Origin: Ectobius pallidus | Lineage: Eukaryota > Arthropoda > Insecta > Blattodea > Ectobiidae | Length of the DNA stretch: 64,000 bases | Assembly: GCA_964059195.1 (NCBI GenBank) | Contig: CAXKWD010000007.1 | Location: forward strand, 56,023,620 to 56,087,619 | Direction: 5' to 3' | Part shown: positions 1-9,682 of the stretch, piece by piece | Layout: every line of letters begins with the position of its first letter | Numbering within the stretch: position 1 is the first letter of the stretch | The notes under the pieces: generated by a model | The model's database searches: none | What the model saw: the letters and a program-made list of their open reading frames with translations, nothing else | Told to the model about the DNA's origin: nothing | Position numbers and translations under genes: made by a program

Positions 1-1036
1 TACATTCATATTTAACATCTGGAAATGTCACCAATAGCATTTTGAAGTATAATTCACTTCTCTGATTTCATATTTTCCTATTTTATAATTAAATTTATAA
101 TAGCTATGACAAAGATACGAATACACAAGGCACTTGAGAATTTTCAATTTATTGAGATTGAGAAAACACCATCCTTAGTCTGGTGGTTAAGGAACAAAAA
201 TGTGACGAACTATACATTTTTACTTTAAAACGTCCTACTTCGCACACATCTTCCTTGACCCCTGTGGAGTATTTTTGGAAGGAGCGCCATCGCAAATTTT
301 GCGGCGGAGGGGGAGAGGGGGGGTTCAAAATGGCGGCTGCACTCACTTACTAAATTGCCTCTAGCTCCTATACCCATGATCCGATTTCAATGTTCTTTTT
401 TTAAAATTAAAGTTAAAACTAAGTGGTATAAGATACTGCAATGATATTTTAGATAAGTAAAGTTTAAAAAGTTAAAAATGATAAAACATGTTTTTCTTTT
501 TGCTTTTATTTTTATCACAGTTTTTCAGCAAGTGAGTTTTCGTAATTCTTTCTCAAATAAAAAAGAAAGTACGTTTCTTAAGCTTTAATTTGATACCATA
601 AAGCACCCAGTTCCATGTATAATTAAGCCCACTGCGGCCGTAGAAGGATACAGGTACAATGGCACGGCTTGTTTTCGGCCATGAGTCTCCAAGCCTACTG
701 CTACCAAAGCATGTTAAATCGGCCTGCCTACAGCAAAACGTGGTTCGGAACAGATCGTTATGCGTGTGTTGGTAGTATCCTATTGTTATAAAATTATATG
801 TGTTTTACGTCCTAGCGTTCTACAAATACGCCCATACTAGTAAATTGTTATTACAGTATGTGCTGCTGAGCTGCACTTTTCTAAGGACAAGGATATGTTT
901 TCATTACGGTAAGGTTAGTCTCAACTAATGGAAGCATTTATGTCAAAAATCATGTTCAATCCATGGAATTGCTAATTTTTATAACTTCAAATGTTGAAAC
1001 ATAAAATTTTCGCTTATACGTTTAACGCCCGCTTAA

Positions 1037-2481
1037 AGGAAAAGTAAACTAAAAATTCAGTATCATTTTCTTCGTACAGATTGAAAGAAAATGTTTTTAA
1101 GAAATGATATTCACTGTTAGAAATGTTTTATACCTTCACATTTAATCACAAAACGAATATGTTTATTGTAACGCGGTGGGCGCGTGACGTCACGCTTGAC
1201 GAGTGCTTGACTCAGTCTCGCCCGGTGAAAGACACTTCACAGCATTCTGTCTACTGTTACAGTTTTTTAGTGAGTATCTGTTCAAACAATGGTTTATTGT
1301 TGTGTTGTGGGGTGTACATACTCATCGTCGAAGAGTGATAACACACTTAAAATATCTTTCCATCGATTTCCCAACAGAGATAAGTCACCCGAACGTTATA
1401 AGCAATGGCTGATAAAAATGAAAAGAGAAAAATTTGTTCCTAGTAAATACAGTACGGTTTGTTCACAACATTTTGAAGGAAATGATACCGAGCTTTTGGT
1501 ACAGTTACGAAAACAGTTAACTGGAGAAACCCCGCAATCTGTTTAAAAAAGAAGTGCCATCACTTCTTTTGCGTGGGAAATCTGAAACACCGCCAATGAA
1601 GAAAAGAAAATCGTCGTACTTGAGGAAGAAGGAAATGAGAGAGTTGTTGCAAGATTCGAACAGTAATCCATCAGTATCCGGGAATGGACAAATCATGAAT
1701 GTGGAATCTAGTATTTATGACGAAAATTCAGTTTCTAACAGCGTAGGCGCTCAGTATGAACTAGGAAATTAAACTTATGTCAATGTTTGCTCAGATTCAT
1801 TGAATGTTTCTTCTAGAAATTGTGATTTAGATAGCTCTTTTAGCATTTCAGACATTTCTAATACCGCAAAAGATTATTCTGAATCTGAAAGTGACTCTGT
1901 TCGTATCTTGAAAAATATTTTGTTTTTTAACTGCATCAGCTCTAAGTTCTCTTATAACTGATAACGACTGGCAACTAGTGTATCTTTATTTATAATAACG
2001 CTATCGAATGAGGCAGGTTGTGTTATACAGTCCACAACCCCTTCTGTTCACAAATTACTTCAGAGTCCCAACAACACACACTCTCGTGGCCCGTTTTCAT
2101 ATGTATACACAGCCCACATTCCGTATTTTCTTTTCTTCCTTGCAATTCTTTCAATAATTCTTTGTCATTTTCTTTTCGTGTGAAATTAATTTGTGAATAC
2201 CGAGATTTCTCCTTATAAGGTAACATTGCAGACATCTCTATCAACAACAAACACAAATGAGACTTTGCGGTGTATTAGAAACTTACGCGCGAGCATTACA
2301 GCAACTGTTGTCCTGCCAGCGAGTTAGTCAGTCGTGACGCCACAGGAGCATTTTACTTCACCTGTACAAGGCGTAATATTGGGCACCTGAAGTTCACGAG
2401 ATCACCATTCGTTTTGTAATTCAAAGCTCCGTGTGATGAGATTAAAATAAGAAAATGGTATTTTTTTAGTTTACCCTTCCT
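1037..2481 (+). mobile_element. Kolobok-like TTAA element with THAP gene
   Basis: This 1445-bp block interrupts the left arm of the long inverted repeat. It is bounded by TTAA at 1033-1036 and 2482-2485. The matching place in the right arm (5099-5102) has a single TTAA and no insertion, which is a direct view of the empty site. The ends are inverted repeats of about 36 bp: left begins AAGGAAAAGTAAACTAAAAA, the right end reversed begins AAGGAAGGGTAAACTAAAAA. TTAA target sites occur in piggyBac and Kolobok; Kolobok transposases carry THAP domains, and a THAP domain is encoded inside. No catalytic domain is visible, so this copy is probably non-autonomous. Confidence 0.75.
1289..1946 (+). pseudogene. 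THAP-domain protein remnant
   Basis: The first 85 codons (1289-1546) encode a THAP zinc-finger start: MVYCCVVGC, then a phenylalanine-histidine-arginine segment, a W in the KQWL position, and a CSQHF motif giving the C2CH zinc ligands. THAP domains bind DNA and are used by P-element and Kolobok transposases. The reading continues in another frame from about 1545 with a lysine-rich linker, so one frameshift is present. That frame is stopped by TAA at 1770-1772, after which the same frame stays open and serine/aspartate-rich to about 1946. The gene therefore carries at least one frameshift and one nonsense codon. The lost remainder would normally hold the nuclease. It lies wholly within the TTAA-flanked element. 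Confidence 0.75.
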
Positions 2482-2959
2482 TTAATGTAAGCCTACTACT
2501 GTGTAATTTTGAACGAAAAAATATTAACTTAATCAATTAATTCTAACGTCCTGCTAATGAAACTGATAAAGCACGCTCATAATTCACTTTACAGACGAAA
2601 GCCTGCCATGTTTATGGGAATGAAGAAGATGATCTGATGACCTTCCAAGACTGGCACACCAAAATGCGCTCAGAACGACTTCTGTTTCTTTACTGGGATA
2701 TAACTTGGTGCTTATAGTTTTCGGTGATAATTATGTTATCTCTGTGAAAAGTTACATGGAAGTATTTTAAGAATATCTAAACTTCTGAGTGACTGAACAA
2801 TAAGTGCTGTGGTGATTTCTGTTTATAGAGGTAAATGTGGGATGTCCAGTGGGGGTGTAAGAAGAAAGTAGGCCTGATTATTTATTAGCCAACCCATAAG
2901 GGAGGCTTAAGGAATCATACTATTAATGGTCGCTGCCGTGAATATTAAAGGGCACTTAT

Positions 2960-4930
2960 AGGGAAAACGAGTCAATATATTAGAAAATTGAAAGGGAAGA
3001 GAGAAGATAAATAATTTAGATTTTATTGATAGATTCCTGGGAAAGATAATCACATGTGCAGAGTTGAGTTCATGAAATACCTGCCTTGCCACACACTCAG
3101 TACAGCCACAGTGAATTAGCTCCTGACTAGATGCTGCCACTTCTGGAAGTGTCATCCATACTGGTACTTATTCACCGGGAATCTTAGTCCAGCCCCACTT
3201 GGAAGGATCTTGGTCTGGTTGTATCGGTTTCAGAGCTTTGCCCCATATCATTCCTCTTGGTATGCTGTCCTCATTGCATACAGTTTCAGTGCATCGGAAG
3301 TTGATGGTATATTTTCTATCAACCTGGGACCTTTTCTCTTAAGTAAAAAAATCTTCTCTTCATCGACATTTTCCACACAAAACGACAACATATCTCTGAA
3401 TTCCAGAAAGAAAGTCTTCTATATTTCCTTTCGTTAACAAGAGGAAACTCTCAGCAGTATTTGGCAGACATCCATGCTTCCCATGCCTTAACTTTTCTTC
3501 TTCCATTGAACTGTGAAACAGTATTACAGCCAGTGAATGTGTGAAAGTAGGGAAGAGCCTATGATATAGGATGTCCTAGTCCTCTTGCAATTTCATGGAT
3601 AGGAATGTATTAGAAATCTTTTCTTGTCCCAAAGGCAATCCAAAGCCTGCTTATCGCAAGTTTTTCAAAACTAAATATGGAGATAACAATAATATCGGTC
3701 TCCACTGACCGGATCATTTCTTTCTGAAACAGGAAATGTTCTAATTCCCTGTGAGAGAAACTTGAAGAAAGACTTCTTGTTTTTAGAATCTTTTAAAAAA
3801 GTCTCCAATTTTTAGGCCAAAAAACATACAAGCGTAACGCTGGTGATGACATTTGATGTGAAACATATGGAATGTTTTGTTCAAAGGGATGTGCTCCTGG
3901 ATGAGGTAATATGTGAATGACTGCAGCTCCATCTAAGATTTTAACATCAACTTTTGGCTCAGTTTTGATTTCTTTTTCATTAATGTAAGTCGAAAAGCAT
4001 TTAAGCAGACTTGACTTATTCTTACAAAGCATTTGCTTCTCAAGATTTGAAAGGGAGGAAGCCAAGGCTGATTTTCATGTCTACAAAATTCTTGTAAATC
4101 TCCCTCTCTTGTTTGACTCGCTATGTACAAATGGCTGAAGAGTGCATTGTGATTTCGTAACATCTGTAACCATGATAAGTTTTGTTTTCTATTTCGTTCG
4201 TAGTTTTGAGCAAAAGTTGCATATCTGGGTTTAGTTTTATTGGATCCATAATACTTTTGTCAGAGCTTTCCAAATGTTCTTGAAATAATTGAGAAAACTG
4301 TTTTACCCCCTCTTTTACAATTAACTTTAATGTTTTCTCTACAGTTTCTGTCATTATTTTTGTATCAATTGTGAACAGTTTTGTACACTCTTCAGAGAAA
4401 GGATTTCCAAAATTCTCCACAGTATGAACAAGAGCATCAACTTTCTCTCTGTATTTTAATTGCAAAAATTTTCCCTTTTCATAGTGCCCAAACCTGTCAG
4501 TGTCGATTTTCTGATTACAGGTTTTCTCAAACTTCTGAATATATGTGGAAATCTTAGGTCCAACAATCATAAACTTCTGGAAGGCATCGTCATAAAGTCA
4601 TCCCTTTTAGTGAAGCATTCCCCTGTTCATGTATGTGTTCCAGTGCCATGGCTGAAGCTTTCATGGTTTTCCTTGCAACAAATCCTCCTATGTTGAAGAA
4701 TTCCATCTCTGCTGAATGTTTGTCCTTCAGAAGGATCATGCCATGAAAATGTACTGAAATCCATTGCACATAATTAACATGATCAAGGGCAAAGAAACAT
4801 ACAGCAAGGCAAACAACAGACTCAATATATAGAGAACAATTTCCCTCTCGAATGGTACGCACATAGGTAAGAATAATAAGAATTCTTTTCAAAGTAAAGA
4901 AACAGAAGTCTTTCTGAGCGCATTTTGGTG
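2960..4930 (-). pseudogene. Broken repeat-family gene with Cys-rich C-terminus
   Basis: Reading the minus strand from about 4930 to 2960 gives fragments, in order, of one protein in several frames. It starts with FQDWHTKMRSER, then FALDHVNYVQW-type sequence (4892-4590), a helical block with GNPFSEEC (4570-4121), LYIASQTREGDLQEF with RHENQ (near 4100), VDVKILDGAAVIH (near 3940), then WGWTK, VPVWMTLPE and ELIHCGC (3155-3000). I recognise this as a large multicopy ORF family of invertebrate genomes whose C-terminus is often annotated as a Tesmin/TSO1-like CXC domain; its biochemical role is unknown to me. Several frameshifts and stops make this copy non-functional. It fills the spacer of the long inverted repeat. 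Confidence 0.6.
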
Positions 4931-6358
4931 TGCCAGTCTTGGAAGGTCATCGGATCTTCTTCTTCATTCCCATAAACATGGCAGGCTTTCATCTGTAAAG
5001 TGAATTATGAGCGTGCTTTATCATTTTCATTAGCAGGACGTTCAAATTAATTAAGTTAATATTTTTTTCATTCAAAATTGCACAGTAGTAGGCCTACATT
5101 AAGCGGGCGTTAAACGTATAAGCGAAAATTTTATGTTTCAACATTCGAAGTTATAAAAATGAGCAATTCCATGGATTGAACATGTTTTTTGACATAAATG
5201 CTTCCATTAGTTGAGACTAACCTTACTGTAATGAAAACATATCCTTGTCCTTAGAAAAGTGCAGCTCAACAGTACATACCGTAATAACATTTACTAGTAT
5301 TGGCGTATTTGTAGAACGCTAGGACGTAAAACACACATAATTTGATAACAATAAGATACTACCAACACACGCAAAACAATCTGTTCCCAACCACGTTTTG
5401 CTGTAGGCAGGCCGGTTTAACATGCTTTGGTAGCAGTACGCTAGGAGAGTCATGGCCGAAAACAAACCGCGCCATTGTACCTGTATCCTTCTAATGTACA
5501 CTGTGGGCTTAATTATACATGGAAATGGGTGCTTTATGGTATCAAATTAAAGCTTAGAAACGTACTTTCTTTTTTTATTTGAGAAAAAATTACAAAAACT
5601 CACTTGCTGAAAAACTGTGATAAAAATAAAAGCGAAAAGAAAAACATGTTTTATCATTTTTAACTTTTTAAAGGGTTTCCACTTTACTTATCTAAAATAT
5701 CATTGCAGTATCTTATACCTCTTAGTTTTAACTTTAATTTAAAAAAAAGAACATTGAAATCGGATCTATGGGATAGGAGCTAGAGGCTATTTAGTAAGTA
5801 AGTGTAGTCGCCATTTTGAACCCCCCTCCGCCGCAAAATTTGCGTTGACGCTCCTTCCAAAAATACTCCACAGGGGTCAAGGAAGACGTGTGCGAAGTGG
5901 GACCTTATAAAGTAAAAATGATTAGTTCAGACTCTTAACCACCAGACTACCTGGGGAATGGGTATTTGAGCTGTAAGGCTGTAAAAGAATTTGTACTTTT
6001 ACATTTCTGTACCCCCCACAGTTGGGGGCATAGTGCCTCCAAGTGGAGGTTTCAGAACCTAGACTAATTTGGTTACGCTTATATTCAAGAGAGAGCAGAG
6101 GGACAAGTGGTAAATCCATCGTCTCACAACCCTCACAGGAAACTAAGATATTACTTGGAGGTGAAAGAACTGAAGAATTTTATCGAGAGGCTAAAATTTA
6201 AGCCTAGAATAGGACTAAAGAAATGACAGCCTGATCATAAGCATCATTTTGGGAAGCCATTTTATATACTAGAAAGGAACTTATAACATTTCAATTTATT
6301 TATTTTCTAACACCTTATAAAAACAGGTAAACAATGAATGATGTAATCACATACTTAC

Positions 6359-6722
6359 CTGGAACAGTTTGAACAATGAGCGACCACGATCAGCTACCAT
6401 CTGGAGCAAAGTATCAAAATGTTTCCCTTCTGTGGTTTCGCTATATGGAACACAAAGTGCAAACGTGAGAAAGTCCAACATAGACGATACAACCAGGGCT
6501 CCTGTACTGTGGCTTATATGTGCCATCCACATTTCAAGGAGATTTTCTAGGAACTTGCTTGAAGACAGTAAAGATGACTTGTTTAGTTGCTCTTGTCTCA
6601 GATCATAATTATCATGCATTGGATGCATCAGAGCACACACCATATCAATAGCAGCATGTGTCACACCTTCGTCATCTCGTTTCAATGCCTTCACTACTTT
6701 CACTCCAACACTTTCTCTGAAT
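6359..6722 (-). CDS. DNAJC13: DNAJC13/Rme-8 exon C
   Basis: A 364-nt exon of the host gene. The acceptor (TTGCAG) ends at 6723 and the donor GTAAGT starts at 6358. The first base completes a glycine codon split with the exon at 15205; the exon ends in phase 0. It encodes 121 residues beginning [19 protein letters not shown] and including [29 protein letters not shown] and [17 protein letters not shown]. These match the armadillo-like N-terminal half of DNAJC13 (RME-8), well upstream of its J domain. DNAJC13 is a peripheral membrane protein of early endosomes that recruits Hsc70 and works with SNX1/retromer and WASH in clathrin removal and cargo sorting. There are no lesions in the exon. Confidence 0.93.
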
Positions 6723-7049
6723 CTGCAAGACAAATTTCATAATCAAATCTCTATTCACCTACTGCTGACCACTAGAAAGAATTCTCCTGGTAACCAAAGA
6801 TAACAGTATTGATAAATTAGAGTAAAACCCTCTTTCAAGTAAAAAAGTTGAAGCCAGAGCCAGCATCATTACTATAAAAATAGTACTAAGTAAGCAACGG
6901 TTGAGAGAGGAGGCGTGTGGACTGAGCTCTGGAAAATTGGTTAAAAGTGATATAAGGGACAATGGGAGTAGAAATAACAGTGTACAGAGCTAGAATGGGA
7001 TCTTTTGTGAATAAAAAGATGGGGTTAAAGGAACAAGTAAACACAGAAG

Positions 7050-8023
7050 ACAATGCCAATGCATTGATTTATTCATCATAATTGTTGCCCTCCTGGTGAC
7101 AGATGGAATTGAAGTGAATCCAGAACCAGCGGGCAGATAGGGTAGCTTTGATGAGATAATTAAACGATTAGATGGCTTAGAAGAGAGACTGAGTAACAGA
7201 ATTAGTGTGGCGATGAAAGAAGTGAAGCAGTAGATCAGAGAGATGATCAAGTATATGAAGAAGGAAGTGGAAGAACTGAGGATCAGGATAGAAAGATTAG
7301 AGAAGAAAAATAGAGAATTCAATCTACTTTTCACAGGGATAGAAGAGAGAAAAAAATATCACACCTAGAATGGAAATTATGGAAATTTTAGAGAAAAAAC
7401 TGGAAGCTCCTGAACTACAGGGCTGGGAAATTATCGAGGTCTATTTGATCGGCAATAGGAAGGGCAAAACGAATGATAGTCGCATGATTTGCCACGAAAC
7501 AGGACATTCAGAAGACATTGAAGATGGCACCTAAATTAAGGGGTACAGTTATTTACATAAATGAAGACCTGTCTGAGCAGGAAAGAGGAATGAGGAGACA
7601 ACTGGCACAAAAAATGAAAGAAATAAGAAAAGCAGGCAAGAAGGCTATAATCCAGAATTTGGAATTGTAGATGGAGTTAAGCTGGAAGACAAGAGCAGGC
7701 TAAGTGGCGGTAAACAGGAAAGGTGTCAGCAAATTTGTGAAGAAGGGGCAGCCAGCCTTCGCATGGATGAGGTGGACGGAAATGACTTCAGACTCAAGAC
7801 GTCGCCTCATAGACAAACAGCTCATAGACCAGCTCAGCCGATGATGAAGATACAATCAGATGACATAGGAGCAAAGACTACACGAGTCAGCAATTTAACA
7901 GATCCATGGATGAGGTCTGATACGGGAAGTGCAGGAGAAGAAAATGCAGACAAGTCAGCAGGGATTGGAACAAGAAGCAGAGGATGTTTGAAATCTTTCA
8001 GAGCAAATTTTAATCGTCAGTAA
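7050..8023 (+). pseudogene. Non-LTR retrotransposon ORF1 remnant
   Basis: The plus strand encodes a signature start of LINE open reading frames (LLVTDGIEVNPEP, near 7090-7130), then a long heptad-patterned coiled coil (DEIIKRLDGLEERLSNRI ... VEELRIRIERLEKK, 7145-7310), then NLLFTGIEER and, after a frameshift near 7350, segments like GTVIYINEDLSEQERGMRR (about 7540-7600). A last open stretch runs 7763-8023. At least two in-frame TAG codons (about 7136 and 7230) and two frameshifts break it. ORF1 products bind RNA and chaperone target-primed reverse transcription. No endonuclease or reverse transcriptase follows, so only the 5' part is left. Clade assignment (Jockey/CR1-type) is a guess. Confidence 0.6.
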
Positions 8024-8141
8024 ACAGTGATATCAATGAAAGCAGATAAAATTAACGCAAAGAAATAGAGCCAATATCCGAAGTTAATAACGACTAGCGA
8101 TCAGTGTGCAACAGTCAGTGTAATTAAAGCAATGTGAACAT

Positions 8142-8151
8142 AGCTCCAAAA
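8142..8151. repeat. Target-site duplication, left
   Basis: AGCTCCAAAA, repeated exactly at 8616-8625 on the other side of the composite tRNA-like element. Confidence 0.75.
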
Positions 8152-8229
8152 TAGATATATAAGCATTCATGAACCACTTATTATTGTCTCTGTTGGACAT
8201 TAAATGAGAATATTATAGGAGAAAAATTC

Positions 8230-8303
8230 CTCCGACACTGGGACTCGAACCCAGGACCTTTGGCTATTCGCGCCAATGCTCTACCAACTGAGCTAAGCCG
8301 GAG
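8230..8303 (-). repeat. tRNA-like module (inverted copy)
   Basis: The minus strand folds as a near-cloverleaf of 74 nt: acceptor CTCCGGC/GTCGGAG, D arm AGCT...GAGC with CAGTTGGTA loop (box A), anticodon stem TTGGC/GCCAA, and T arm CTGGG-TTCGAGT-CCCAG (box B). The anticodon loop GCGAATA has C instead of T at position 33 and would give GAA. I regard it as a tRNA-derived repeat module rather than a working tRNA gene, because it is part of an inserted element and duplicated in inverted orientation. Confidence 0.65.
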
Positions 8304-8518
8304 TTCAATTCACAGTGCCAGATGCAACCTCTCTCTCCTATGACTGATTTCCCTAATGGTCTACCTCACAGACAGACAAGTTATGTCATATGCAGTACTG
8401 TGAGGCACACTAAGTAGTGATTTTTGTGACCGGGCTCCCACTGTTATTGTATAGTTAACATTCAAGATAGATATATAAGCATTCATGAACCACAGATTAT
8501 TGTCTCTGTTGGACATTA

Positions 8519-8590
8519 CAGCTTAGCTCAGTTGGTAGAGCATTGTCACGAACAGCCAAAGGTCCTGGGTTCTAGTCCCAGTGTCAGAGG
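8519..8590 (+). repeat. tRNA-like module (direct copy)
   Basis: Same module as 8230-8303 in the opposite orientation, with box A (TTAGCTCAGTTGGTAGAGCA) and box B (GGTTCTAGTCC). The anticodon arm is degenerate (ATTGTCACGAACAGCCAA) and no longer pairs well, so it cannot be a functional tRNA. Confidence 0.65.
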
Positions 8591-8870
8591 AATTTTTCTT
8601 CTATAATATTCTCACAGCTCCAAAAATTAAATTGAAAGAAACGAGTTAAATGTTATGCAGCTCGGTTCAGTGGGTTAAGCATAAAGAGTTTGATTAGTGG
8701 CTAAAAGGCAAATATTCTAATGAATATCAGCATAGTTAAGATCATTTAGAACATTAGTTCATGATTAGTTGAATCCCATAAAAAATACAGTTTACTCATT
8801 TAGTGAACTTCCCCTATGGTTACGGCAAGAGCAACAGAATATAAAATGGTGATCTAATATGAAGAGGAGG

Positions 8871-8892
8871 AAAAAAAAAAAAAAAAAAAAAA
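8871..8892 (+). repeat. Poly(A) tract
   Basis: An uninterrupted run of 22 A residues. It could be the tail of an old retroposed insertion, but no body was recognised upstream. Confidence 0.8.
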
Positions 8893-9036
8893 GACGTACA
8901 TAGCTTAAAGGGAAGCAGAGATGAAAAATATATTTTTTTTCTTTTCTCAATTTTTATGTTAAAAGAAGCTCAGGAAAGGTAAATTATTTATATTGTTTAG
9001 CAGCCTTATGTTTACACACACTTCCACAAATATGTA

Positions 9037-9682
9037 TGAGGGAGAATCAAATGAAAACCACAATTGATTTTTCCCACTATTTTACTGCAGGAAGAATGTT
9101 TGCTTGTATATTATTTTTCTACTTAGTTCCCTCCTAGTTAAACACACTTAAGCCATTGATAGGAAGTGCTTCGATACCGCGTAAGAAAAATTCTTTTGGT
9201 TGACGCTGTAGCCACTTGTGCACAGCCGATTAGATGTCTTCATCAGACTTCTGCCCTCCATGGTGATCCTTTAATGAACCAAAGATATGGGAATCTGATG
9301 GTCCCAAATCTGGCAATTAGGCGGATGTTACCGATGGTTTTCATTGTTGCACAAGGTGCATGAGGACTGGCGTTATCACCTGCACTAAGCAATCTCCTTT
9401 GCTTTGGCACTTTCGGATTTCCATATCTTTGGCCCATTAAAGGAGCACCTTGGAGGGCAGAAGTTCAAGTCTGATGAAGACGTCCAATCAGCGGTGCACG
9501 AGTGGCTACAGCGTCAACCAAAATAATTTTTCTCATGTGGTATCAAAGCACTTCCTATCCGATGGCTTAAGTGCGTTGAACTAGGAAGGGACTAAGAAGA
9601 AAAATAATGTATAAGCAAACATTCTTCCTGCAGTAAAATAGTGGGAAAAAATTAATTGCGGTTTTCATTTGATTCTCCCTCA
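9037..9682. mobile_element. Mariner fold-back element
   Basis: A 646-bp element flanked by TA (9035-9036 and 9683-9684) with inverted arms of about 270 bp that start TGAGGGAGAATCAAATGAAA. Both arms encode the C-terminal end of a mariner transposase (on the minus strand of the left arm and plus strand of the right arm: SDEDVQ-like, WLQ, ALPIRWLKCVEL). The roughly 100-bp middle on the minus strand still reads DNASPHAPC, a degenerate form of the HDNARPH motif that holds the second catalytic aspartate. The structure fits two mariner ends joined tail to tail; no complete transposase remains. Confidence 0.75.

Larger units (their letters stand above)
176..5949. mobile_element. Long inverted-repeat element enclosing a broken gene
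   Basis: The left arm (176-1033 continued at 2486-2695) is the reverse complement of the right arm (4892-5949), about 1.07 kb per arm and roughly 90% alike by eye. Both ends read TAGTCTGGTGGTTAAG inward. The 3-bp flank CCT occurs on both outer sides (173-175 and 5950-5952) and may be a short target duplication, but this is weak. The left arm is split by a separate TTAA-flanked insertion. Each arm ends inside the same coding sequence (both encode the peptide FQDWHTKMRSER), so the repeat may come from two element copies in opposite orientation rather than from a true terminal repeat. No transposase of a known family was recognised in the spacer. Confidence 0.75.
1..6358 (-). other. DNAJC13 intron downstream of exon C (partial)
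   Basis: Host gene sequence runs on the minus strand, so this is the start of the intron that follows the exon ending at 6359 (donor GTAAGT). The next DNAJC13 exon is not in the window. Positions 1-171 hold only AT-rich sequence with nothing recognisable. Positions 176-5949 are one large inverted-repeat element described separately. Positions 5950-6358 show no coding potential, but include a stretch that could be an old tRNA-related repeat. Confidence 0.75.
8152..8615. mobile_element. Composite SINE-like element with two opposed tRNA-like modules
   Basis: A 464-bp unit flanked by a perfect 10-bp duplication. It has the order A - B' - C - A - B. A is a direct repeat (8152-8213 and about 8462-8518) beginning TAGATATATAAGCATTC and ending GTTGGACATTA. 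B is a tRNA-like module on the plus strand at 8519-8590, and B' is the same module inverted at 8230-8303. C (8304-8461) is unique. The target duplication shows that the whole arrangement was inserted as one unit. Confidence 0.7.

Noticed and set aside
8230..8303. Functional nuclear tRNA gene
   Set aside because: The module is part of an inserted, internally repeated element, has C at position 33 of the anticodon loop and an extra base next to the acceptor stem.
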